A stretch of DNA of 64,000 nucleotides. Origin: Rachycentron canadum (lineage: Eukaryota > Chordata > Actinopteri > Carangiformes > Rachycentridae). Location of the stretch: positions 11,203,172-11,267,171 of the forward strand of contig CM076658.1 in assembly GCA_038496675.1 (NCBI GenBank), given 5' to 3'. The notes under the pieces are model-generated. The model ran no database searches and had not been told where the DNA came from. It saw nothing but the letters and a program-made list of their open reading frames with translations. Below are positions 30,601 through 42,200 of the stretch, piece after piece. The position numbers and the translations under genes were made by a program. Within the stretch, counting starts at the first letter, position 1, and every line of letters starts with the position of its first letter.

Positions 30601-30967
30601 GGGGCGGAGTGCGCCGAGGAGACAGCCAGATTAAACACCTCCTGACTGAGACTGGGCGGCCAATGAAACATTTCACCAGAGGATACTTTATTATGACAAC
30701 AAGAACTCGTACAGGAGAAGGCAGAACCCCGGGACAATGCGGCGCACGTTGACTTTTTGAAAGCCACAAGTATGAGACCGAGAGGTGGAAGCGACTCGAC
30801 GGCCGCAGCGCGACATGACCCAGCTTTTTCAGACTCGCGTGGATCGGAGAGACGGATAAACCCGGCGATGAGTCTCCTGTAAAGAAAAAAGAAAAGAAAA
30901 GAAAAGAAAAGAAAAAACAGATCAGATCGTGGATTGGACGGTCATTGATGCAAAGTGGTGCGCGACG
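30601..30967 (+). promoter_or_regulatory. dock9 promoter 1 and 5'UTR (GC boxes, CCAAT box, uORFs)
   Basis: GC boxes occur at 30601-30607 (GGGGCGG) and 30654-30659 (GGGCGG), the latter joined to a CCAAT box at 30660-30664 in good NF-Y context (GGCCAATGA). No TATA box was seen. Downstream are ATGs that stop before or away from the main start: 30737-30760, 30772-30882, 30815-30859 and 30868-30882. Whether they are in the mRNA depends on the unmapped start site. An AAAAG repeat (30881-30917) sits in the leader. Confidence 0.55.
30881..30917 (+). repeat. (AAAAG)n purine tract
   Basis: An uninterrupted purine tract of AAAAG-type units lies in the presumed leader of dock9 exon 1a. Confidence 0.9.
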
Positions 30968-31084
30968 ATGTCTGCTCCCACGCATCCGGAGACCAGGAGA
31001 TTTACGCGCGGTCTGGGAAAACCTGGCACGGCGGCCGAACTCAGGCAAAGTGTCTCAGAGGTGGTGAGGACGTCCGTGCTGGTT
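30968..31084 (+). CDS. dock9: dock9 alternative first exon 1a (canonical N-terminus)
   Basis: There are 39 codons from ATG (A at -3) to GTT|GTGAGT, phase 0. It reads MSAPTHPETRRFTRGLGKPG, then TAAELRQSVSEVVRTSVLV, and is colinear with the standard DOCK9/DOCK11 start. The frame stays open upstream to about 30929 without an ATG, so 30968 is the start. It lies ~2.5 kb after the farp1 stop. Confidence 0.9.
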
Positions 31085-33206
31085 GTGAGTACACACCTCT
31101 TCCTCCTCCTCTTCCTCCTCCTCTTCCTCCCTAATGCCGCCGCGGTCTGTGGTATCGTGTCAGAGGAAATCACTTCCTTTTATTTTATTTAAATTTTATT
31201 TTATTTTTTTAAATTTTTGCGCACATGTCACAGCAAAGAGGCAGCTGACCTTAGATCGGCGGGGTGGGAGAACACGTGGGCTTTAATTGCGAAAAACCAC
31301 AGGGGATACGATGAGTGAGTGACCCTGATCTGTTTGTGTGTGACAGTGAGTGCGAGAGAGGGATTTGAAATGAACGTGGTGCATGTGACAGAGAGATGGA
31401 TGGAGGACTAGAGGTGCTTTCTAATATTTTGGGTGGAGCTTTGCATATAATATTAAAAGATTATTATAGTTTATACAGGGTATCTAATACACTTAATAAG
31501 TTTTGATGAATGATGAATGAAAAATGGTCTTGCAAACTTCTGCTTTCATCCTCACGTGTTTCATGTATTGGACGTGTCTTATCTCCTGCAGAGGCCGAGG
31601 AGAATCTGTGTGGTTAAGGTGTTCTGTTCTTGGTGTCAATGAGGGCATCAGTTTCATAGGGATGCGTCGAGATGACATAATACCTCCTAGCAAGGGAAAG
31701 CACGTGGCTTCAGTTTCATGCTTCAGACACATAAAAGTGTCCAGTGAGAGTGACTTCATGCTAAGTTTGACTGTCCACCTCGCAACATCTGGGCGACGAG
31801 GACCCACGGTGCGCCTCCTGAGTATCAGTTTTCCACAGAGCTCAGAGAGAAAAAAAGGAGTCAACCTCCTTTTGTTGCGTCCAAGTGTGTTTGCTGCTCC
31901 GTCTGATTGTTTCAGTTTTCCAGGAAGAAGTTGCTAGGTAACTGAAACAGACACCATCCAGGCTCTCGGTTAGGGAAATGGAGTCCTGAGTCAGGATCCC
32001 AGACATCCAACCACACCTTCGTATTATTTATTCATTCTCACTCTGGTGCACTGCCAGAGACGCCTGAGGGAGGAGGGCAGAGATGGATAAGTATGTATGT
32101 TGAGAAATCAACATGCTTAAGGAGGACTGAGCTAACTCTGCCTGGGACCTTCCTTTGTGTCAGTACACGCAGGCATCTAGCTGGTCATTTGTTGATCAAC
32201 CTATGGTCAAAAACTTGTGATAGGGAGCAGGGGGTCGATATTAACTAGTATAAGTAAAGTATTAGCTGTTATTTATAACTGCAAATAGTCTACAGACATC
32301 AACAGGTTACAAAACAATGGCCCCTGGCCTCCCTCCACACCCTCATACTGACTAAGAACAGTGGTCATTTTGCATCTGTTTGTGATTGTTTTTCATCCCT
32401 TTTGTGAATCTCTTTCTGGTCATCTTTCTCTTTGTGTTTTTCTATCCCTTTTGTTATCCATTTCTATTTCTTTGTGGTTGTTTTTTTTGCATCTGCGGCC
32501 ATTTTTGGATTTCTCTGTACTTAGTTTCATTGACTTCTAAATAAAATGTTTACAGCTACTTAATGCGCTGGTTCTGGTCCATGGGGCCTGTGCCACTGTT
32601 GGCCAACCATCTGGCCCCGTACCCTGGATATGTGAACCGTAGAAGTGACCGTATGGCTGTGTTGTGGAACAAGAATGTGACTGCACACAAGACCGCTGTC
32701 CACGCATCTTATAATTAATTCCTCCATAAAACATGTACATACCACAGCAGGAATAGAGGGAACTGTTGCAGGGACATAAAGGGAAGACTGTGGCGATTGT
32801 CATCCATTCTGATTCCTAGGATAAATGTTTTGACCACAACACAAAAGCACCCAGAAACGCATTACATATGTTAGATGATAAAACGCAAAATAGTACATAC
32901 ATGTCCACCAGTCTTGCAAGAGTTTCTCAGCCGTGTTTGGAAGTCAAGTGCACTGTGCTGTGCTCTTCCGTCTGTGCACTTTCGTGAAGGCTCACACTGG
33001 CCAGAGTCTCTTTGTTCATTGTTGGACTGGAGAGCAGAGAGACTTGTTGCAGGCCAGAGCCTTCCACTGAGCCATCCCTCTGTTTCTCCACACTTTAGGC
33101 ATGCTGAGAGCACTATTAGCTCCATGATGGCTGTCATCAGCTTTGAATTTGTTTGGCTGTTGATCCACTTCGATACAACACTACTTTGCTTTTACTTTAT
33201 TTGGTG

Positions 33207-33256
<50 letters not shown>

Positions 33257-36200
33257 TTTCTTGGCTGTCTACACTCAATAAGTAAATGTAATTAATATAT
33301 TGGCTGATGGGTACATAACAAATCAATGGCAGTTGGAAATGTTTAGTTAGTTTATACAGCGTATGAAGCAGCTGGGGGGCAGTTGTGTAATTGTGATCAA
33401 TAGTCCTCACAGCCTGCCATATAATGATGACACATTCAGATCCTGAGTGTTCTTGCTGCGTGCCTGACCCGAGAGCTATCCAGTAGATGAGTGTTATTAT
33501 TTAACGTAGGAATGATGCCATTTACCACCCATGGCCATGCACAACTGACTCACCGTGCGACCAGGACAGAAAGTGATGCTCTTGTGTTTGCTCTGAAAGA
33601 CTATTTCAGCTATCAACAGAGTACACATGTTGCTGCTTAGCCTCATTGTTAAGTATTATACTTTTGAGGAAATGTCCCATTTGCCTGCTAAATTGCTTTG
33701 ACAAGATGCTCTGTGCCTCTTGGGGGTCATTGTTTTTGTGAAAATGGCTGATGGACAATTTAGATGCTTCTTTATCTGTTTGGTAAGTGGACAGCATTTC
33801 CAGTCTGGCGTTTTCACCCAATTAACTTTAGCGTCTACATCAACAGGCAGGGGCCTTCATCGCCCCACTTCTAATCTCTTTTACCTCATCTTCCTGCATC
33901 ATGTGACAGGCTACGTTTTACATTTTGTTTACTCAAGTCAAACATTGCCGGTCATGAGCTCCTAGTGCAGTGCATAGAAGACACTGTGTGACATTTTATG
34001 AGGTCAGGCATCACAGGCCGTGGCTTCTTCTACTCTACAGTACGCTCTGCCTCCATAAGTCATCTTGATCTAATCTAAGCAGCCACACTCTTTTTTAAGG
34101 TTTTGTTACTTTTCCCAAGATGTGGGAATCCCAGGATTACCTCAGGTGGGTGTGTATATTTATAGTAAGCAGATCCGGGACTTTTTTCAACAAGTAGTTA
34201 AAATGAAAATGTGCCTCCTTAAATCTTTTGCAGAGATAGTCATGTTCTCTCATGCAGTGAAGCTGGATTTGCTACACCCATGCGTGCCAAATATGTGTTA
34301 GCTAGATTTCAAGATTTACCTCAGAGAACCAAGATTACTCTAGTGACAATACCGGTAAGGTATAATAGTAAAAATCATCTCAAAAAATTTGTTCTTGCTC
34401 TACCAAACCACAGGAAACCATTCTGCTGTGTCTTGTGTGCTCGGAGCTGACACTGGATGTCACGTATGCTGCGAGATCAAGCCGGTCAGAAGATTACAGG
34501 GCTGTCAGTGTTTTATGAGGCCTAAGCAGCTTGACTTCCCTCTGTATTTCTCTGTCTCGCTGTCTGTCTGTCTTACTACAGGCTCTGTTGTTCAGAGTAA
34601 AAGGGTGCATAAACTGCCTTTGTTTCTGTGATGGTGAATGCTACTCCACAAGAACAAACCCAGGGGGGTAGAGATGGGAGAGCAGATGAGTTCTCCGAAT
34701 GGGTCAATAATACATGAGGCTGCTCTAGTAACCAATGCACCCATTAAGATAAGGACATTTTCTTCTCTGGTGTGGATTAGACAAGTCCAAAACTTTGATA
34801 TCTCTATCTCTAAAATAAACTCAGTTTGTATAAATCTCGCTGTCCAGAACATCAAATAATAAAGTCATGATTATGTTACAAGGCATGACATTTTTCAAAG
34901 TTGTCATATTTGCCAATTTGACTCAGTAATAGTAGTAATTATAATTTGGGCTACTCTTTGTGCTATTGGGATGGTTTCTGCTTATGAAAAATTGTGCAAG
35001 TTATCAAAGGTGAGGCATGGGGAGAGATATGAGGCAAAGATACTGCATTAGGTGAAACCAACAGGAAGTTATATAGTTATATAGTTATATAGTTATATAG
35101 TATACTATAGTTTAATAGTTCGATTGATGTCAAAAATCTGTCATAACACACAGACATGACACATACTTTTAGATTCAGTGCAACCTATTCTTTCCAAGGA
35201 TGTCATTATATCCAATATAAACATCCGTAAAACCAATTAAATATGTGCCATAACTGCAGAATCTACACTTCAGTATCAGTAAGTGATTGATAATTATTCC
35301 ACAGGTAGTTTTCTGGACCTGCTATTTGCTAGTAGCAAATTGAATATACTTCGTTTTTCCAAAATATAAAGAAATATATGCCAAAATAACTGTTCTCCAG
35401 TTGCAGTTCACAGTATAACTCACTGAATCCACGGCAACATTATTCTTCCTGTTTTTGTCTGTATATCTGTCTGTATTTAAAAGTCACTATATACAAGTCA
35501 AGGCTTTTAACCTTTAATGCAGCATTATCCGCAGGGAAATCATTATTGTTTCCCCTGATATTGATCATCACTCAGTTTCAGGAGAAGGGAGAAATCCTGG
35601 TGCAGCATATTAAGATTATGCTGTGCAGTAACTGTGCAACTGTCCCCTCTACTTGACATCTCAAGAGACAACACACCTGTCAGCTGTAATAGAGTTTAAC
35701 AACCTTGCACTATTGTGTCAAAGTGTTTACAGTTTACAGTAACTAAAGTGGATATTTCAACTCTACGAGACCCAGACATAAGTAGTGACACATGACTTGT
35801 GGACCAAAGGCTTCAAGAAAAGTGAGAAAAAAAACACACCCATCAAACTCACTATAGAATTTCTCTGTTCAGGTTTGGGCATGCTTCTTGGCAGTTGTGG
35901 TTATAATCTAAACCAGATTTGCCACTCAGGGCTCTTTGAGTTAGAGTGGGAAGCTTGAGAGAATTCCTCAACTAAGCACATGAGAATAATACAGAGCACT
36001 CTGTCAAAAACTGAAAATTTCCTCCATCCACCCCTGACCGACCCTGGTCAGTGCACATAAATACCGCAGTAGCAAAGCCAACCCAAATGATTCAGTTGCC
36101 AGACAGACAGATTTTGTTCCAGTGAAAATGAAAACTGATTAAATATCACTGAGGTTAGATAGCACTGGGTTTATCTCTTTGGTACAGCTGATAGGCAACT

Positions 36201-39200
36201 ACTGCCTTTTTTTTTTATTTTTCAAATGCCTCATTGTGCCAGAATATATTCTAACCACATGTCAAAACAAGTGTTAAACATGAACTTTGAGCCAAGACCA
36301 AATCCAAATAATTGGTTTGTGGTCATATCAGAAGACTATTTAACAATTTCTCGGTGGGATGTGGCAATTTTTAACTGCTTCTCTTCTCATGAAAAATCTG
36401 TGCTCTATGTAATCTCTAATCCATTGATTTTTGGTTCAGTGGCTGCACTCTGAGATCCATGTGTATGCACTGATGTCATTGTTGTTATATAATTGTCTCT
36501 TTTTATTATGGCATTTCCATTACACAGATGCAGCTATGCTTTGGTAGGAGTATAGATGAAAGTCTGAGTTGTGGTACACTTGGGTTTTTTTGTTTGTTTG
36601 TGTTTTTTTTCTCATAATGAATGAAAGCTCACTGCCACCATGAATTAAATCTCCAAAATTTTTCCATCCTGCCCTAACGGGAAGTGCCCCTGACTTCCTG
36701 TCCTTCATCTTCTTGTGGGAGAGCAGAGAGGCCTGTCTTTTCCTAGATAGAGCAGATTTCCTGTGGCTGTATTTGGTGCTAACTGAGGTGCTGGGCAGGG
36801 CTCACTGTTAAACCGCCCACTCTTAGTGTTCTGCCTGATCGAGCCGGCCTGTTTGGGAACACAGAAGAGGTTACCATAACAGAAAGAGAGAGCAAGTGCG
36901 TGGCAGCACTCAGGGTCTTGTTTTACACTGACTTCCACAGAACATACACAATTCCCAAATCCAAAAGAGCTTCATATCCTGCTCTGGGCTTTATCATTTA
37001 GAAGACAATGGTGGTCTTTCTACCTGACAGTTTTGCTATGTCCAGCAATGGCTTGATGCTGAGGTGTAGTTTATTTTGATGAAGGCTGAAATACTTTCTC
37101 TGCACCTCTGACAGTTTGTTTAGCTTTGACGCTGCCCTATCCATCCAAATGGAGACTAGTGTAGAATGGCAGAGCTGCTGGGTGGTCACTGTGATAGAAG
37201 CCTCCCAACAATGCTTTTAACACGCTAAAGCTAAATTCATACATTCATAGCACATCATTCTCACTCAAACTTCCTCTGATAACTCACTGCTGAGACATAC
37301 ATCCTGCCATGGAGCCATGATTGCCGCATATTATTATCAACAGCTTAGCAATCAGGTCGGGAATTGCTTCACTTCCATCCTCGAGGCCATTAAGGTTGCT
37401 ATATTTGAGTCAGCAGGGCACACACCTAAGTGCAGCTGTGCAAGACTCACTGACTCACAACCCCTCTGGCCTCCTTTCCTCTCAATATTATGTGGTTAAT
37501 CTAGTTTGCTCTCATCTGTAAACAGATAACAACTCTGGAATCATCATCTCTGATCCAATAAGGAACTACAGTAGAATGGACACTGAACATTTACATATTG
37601 CACAAAACTTTGCAAAGCGTATTGGGTATCTTAATGCAGGATGTTATATATCGAGCTGAAAAAGAATATTTGTCTTGGTGTACCTCAGTTTTATATATGG
37701 ATGGCAATGTCAGCTTTTGGTCACTTCATGACACAGGAAATGTGTCAGCAACCTTTGAATGGACTGCCATGAAATTTGGTTTCCTTTTGGGATGATTTAT
37801 AACAATTTTGGTTATGCCTTGATGCTTTGGCTTGTGTCATCATTATTATTGAAATATCAATTTGTTTCGTACCTGCAAGACTAAAGCTAAAATTTCAATC
37901 AGCTTCAGATGTAGTTTGTGCTAATTAGCAAATGATACCTTGCTAATTTGTTAAACTAACATGGCGAACATGGTAAATATTATAACTTCTAAATTCAGTA
38001 TGTAACAAAGAAGTGCTACTTCTTATTGTTCACAGATATTCTTGCTATCACTGAAAAACATTTACAGTGCTACTGAAAACTCAAGCACATATAAGCACGT
38101 ATGCAGTAGCTTTGGTCCCTAAGGTACTGTAGACAAACAGATACTTTTTTCATATCGTGGCTCATGACATCCTCTGTGTGCCTTTAGTTGAACTAGTGCT
38201 TGTTCTGTCTTGTCCACTGTGTTCCTCCAAGGAGCGTCGTCTGAAATTGACATCCACCTGCACAAGGCAAACACAGTCCAGGCAATATGTTAACACACTG
38301 ATGTCAGCATTTAGCTTAAAGAAGGCATGTGGAGCCCGCGGATGTAACGTAAAGTGCTACTTATTATTTTATTCACATTATTGCCTGTGTACTGTGTCCT
38401 TGTGGTTCACGGATGGTTGAAGCTACCAGATGCGATCAGAGCAGGGGTGTCGCTTTCTATCTCCTCTATCTAAGAATCTTTTGAAGACTCATCTCTTCTG
38501 AGACCACCTCCTCTCCTCTAACACCTCTAACACTCTAACATGCCCAATTAGCACTTACTATGCCCTTTCAGTGCACTTCTTTACTTGATCCCCACACACT
38601 TATTACGTAGATGTAGACCGTAGTACTTACGCCAAGGTTTCCTAGTGCATTGAAGCTTTAGTGATTTCCCTCACTTGTTAGTTGCCTTGGATAGAAGCAT
38701 GTGCCAAATGAATGAATGTAAATGATAAGTAGTATTACAGAGCTGCTAGCATGGATGTTAATTCTATAATGAATGAGCAGGTTATATTAAATATATAGCC
38801 TGCTGTCTTCACACAAATATCTTTGAATTGTAGACGAAATTTATTCTGATGACACTAGCACTTTACCATGTGTTTTTATAGCCTTCCCTACATCGGAGCC
38901 TTAGTTGCAAGGAATTGCAGGCTTGCATGGCAGACAGCCTTTATTAACCTCCAGCTGCTTCTAACAGTCTTATGAATGGCGCCATTACAAACAGGTCTTT
39001 ACATGGCCCAACCCACACAAGAGCAAGTGAATGAGAAAAATATATCAAGCGTTGGTGGATGCTGCTCTGCCTGCCTTCACTGATTCATTAGTTTTGCCAG
39101 AGGCCAGCCAGAGTATTAGCCATGAGGTGACACTGGTCAGGCTGAAAGCACTGGATGCTCTGCACGTACATGCACCGACCCACAGATTAAGCTCATCGGC

Positions 39201-42200
39201 TTAAGCCCTAAAAAGCACTACAGCACTCCTGAAAGGAAACTGAGCAACGCATCCATGTTGGCTGATGGATAAATGTCTAGAAAGAGCGGACTAACGACTA
39301 GCACATATTCTTTTAAGTCCTTCTGTGTGTTTTTTGTGAGGTGTATACACTCTCCTGGCCTCCTTAATTTGTCTATAAAAATAATTTTTCCCTCCCATCC
39401 TTCACTGCCACTAGCCATTAACTTGTAATTGTTGGAATACAGCTGGTACCATGATAGAAAAGATTGGAGGTTACGATAGGCTAACACTTGTAACCATGTC
39501 ATTATTTTCCCCACCCTACGGATGGCATTTTCTTCATTTTTGAAACGGTGCCATTTATAGGATTTGCTCCTTCCTCAGGGTGGAGGTTCACTCTTTGACT
39601 TGATGAGTGTGGGGTTGACCTGATTCTTTGATGTACTGTATTACACTGTAGTGTTTTGCACCCCTTGAGCTTTGATAGCCTTGATAAACATAATGTTATT
39701 TTTAGCCAGGCTAGTGGTGTGGCTATGTCAGTCTGTTGTTCAGTGCACCAGTTTGGTCCGGACTGAAGTACCTCAACAACTCTTGGATGGATTTCCACAA
39801 AATTTCCAGAGCATCCCAGCGGATCTAATAGCATTGGTAATCCCCTGACTTTTCCACGAGCCAGGAAAATGTTTATATTTTTTATTTTTAGTTAAATGTC
39901 TCCTATATTGCCTTTACATAGATGACTTGTTATAATTTGATCAATTAATTTCAAGCACCAGCTCAAACTTTCTGTTTGTCCAAAGGTTAGAGACCAAAAC
40001 ACCAAAAGGAATAAAGGAATAACCTTTAATAACTTTATAGAGTTTGGTAAAGACCTGCTCTATATGTAAAGTGCCTTGAGGTAACTGTGTGTTACGATTT
40101 GGCGCTATATAAATAAAATAAATTTGAATTTAACAAACAACTTTATAACAGCAATCTCGTCATCCAGCATGTCAATTTGGTCTTTTTTAAAAAAAAAACA
40201 CAAAACTTTGTTTGTGTTTGAACTCTGTGTCATTCACTCCTCTGTGTGACTGGTGCAGCTACCTGGGTTTAATGTCAGGCTAACAACCCATTCTCAGTAG
40301 GATAATCTGCTTTGAACACGATATCTCTCCCTCTGGCCCCTGTGACGTTGTCTCACTGCAGTCACTGACCTCGCATTCACTCTCTCCACGCAGATCACAC
40401 CCGGATCAGCTGCTGTCGTACGTGGTGTAACACAGACGAGTGGATTAGCATACAATTAACCAAAACAAAAGCTGGTTTCCCATTAAGAGTGAGAACCTCT
40501 ATGAAGAATATATGAATAGCATGCAAACTAGCAGGTTTGAATGTTGGCATTCATGTGAGGCAGGTAAATATTAAGTGTGTTCTTATTTCTTCTGTGGGGA
40601 AGTACTTATCAAACTTCAGAGATGAATGTGAAAGTTGCTATTGATACTATTGTTTATCTGGGGTTTCCCTCCAAGTCCAGGATACTAAGCTGAAACCACC
40701 CAAGACACCAGAGCAGAGCAACCTTTGTTAGCTAAATAGATGAAATTTAGAGGTTGCTTGATGTGAAGTTAACCCTTCTCGGCGATGCCTCCCTCTTTCC
40801 CACACTGCACGCTGTTAGCGTAATTAAAGAGTTTAAAATCTTTGCAGATCTCAGCACCCGTTCTTGTGCCTTTGCAGAGTGTGGATGGGACCTGCCACAG
40901 CCAGAGGAGATAAACTGTAATGACTTTTCACCAGGCCAGCTGCATAGCTTGCATTCCTCACTCTGATACACAGTAGAGTAAAGAGGGAGGGGGTGGGGGC
41001 ACCACCTACAAGGGGTGGGGCCAAGGAAAGGACGGTTTTGAAGCAAGGTTTTCATCTCACCTTTGGATTTTTATAATGTAAAATCACTGTCACATGTAGG
41101 ATCATGCATTCAAGTAAACCCACATTATGATCAGCAAAATGTGTTTAAAATACCAAAAGTAAAAGCGGTTATCTCTAAGATTGTTAAATCGCTAATGCAG
41201 TGCTGAACCTCTTTTAGCCGCCACTATATCGCTGTTGAGGGAACTCATTGTTATGCAACGTTTTCTTGTTTACACTGAACTAAACAATTTGTGTGATTGT
41301 AGATACCATGCTGTCATGACACAACTTCATCAACATCTGGCCCACCATGCTGGCCCTTCCTGTTACAGAGTCAGCTCTGTGATGTCCTCGCTGCAGGCTA
41401 ATGTGGAAGCATCATTTTGCCGTTGTAGCAGTCTAAAGTGAAGCTTGTCTTATGGTTCAAAATCTAGGGGTCCGGCCCCTCACAACATAAGTATAAGAAG
41501 TCATGAGATCGCTGACGTCCAACACAAGTTTGTTGTCATATTTCAGGCTTTTCTTTTATCCTTGTTGTATTTTGCTTCACTCGTAAGACAAAAAGATTGG
41601 GAATTACTGGTTTATCATTAGCAATACATTGTATTTCATAACCTTGTAAAATGCCCCATTTTAGGTTTAGAAATTTAATATGAAAATTTATCAGTAACTC
41701 TAGACATCAGATGAATGCAGAAATCCAATATTTCAATCTTAAATTATATGTATGAAGTGGCATAAAATGGAATTACTCAAGTAAAGTATCCTGTGAGTAT
41801 AACGTATAATCATATTTAGCTGCAGCACTTGAGTAATTGTACTCAGCTTCTTTCACCCAGTGGTGGAGACATTCAGCCACATTAAACAGCTACAGTAGAA
41901 CATTTAGACAAGTTGAGCCAACGTAAAATGAATTTTGATGAGTTGCTGGAGTTGCATTCAAGAAACATTTACATAAAACACTGAGGTCCTTTTTTTTTTC
42001 TCTCTCTCTCTCTCTCTCTCTCTTTGAAAGCCAAAATAAGCCCATTGTGCACTCTCAGCCCACAATAAACAAATAAGCTCTGTTTAAAGTGACAAATTCA
42101 CTGAGTTTCAGGGCACGTGTTTATAAAAATTCCTTCATCTGCTGTTATATTAGCTGACATTCAGAAAAATGAGACGGAGGACATAAATGAAAGTGTTATG

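Larger units (their letters stand above)
31133..37700 (+). other. dock9: dock9 first intron, segment 1
   Basis: No exon or RNA gene was recognised. It contains a GT microsatellite (33209-33254) and an AGTTATAT tandem repeat (35067-35101). Frames such as 31524-31937 and 32871-33207 show no splice context or known protein. Confidence 0.6.

Noticed and set aside
30515..31048. 177-codon minus-strand frame opposite the dock9 promoter and exon 1a
   Set aside because: Arises from the GC-rich promoter and reads the AAAAG tract as phenylalanine/serine; antisense shadow of exon 1a.
31524..31937. 137-codon frame with a hydrophobic start after dock9 exon 1a
   Set aside because: No acceptor or donor logic, no known protein; intron sequence.
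33209..33254. CRISPR-like or other direct-repeat array
   Set aside because: Simple GT microsatellite; no spacer structure anywhere in the window.
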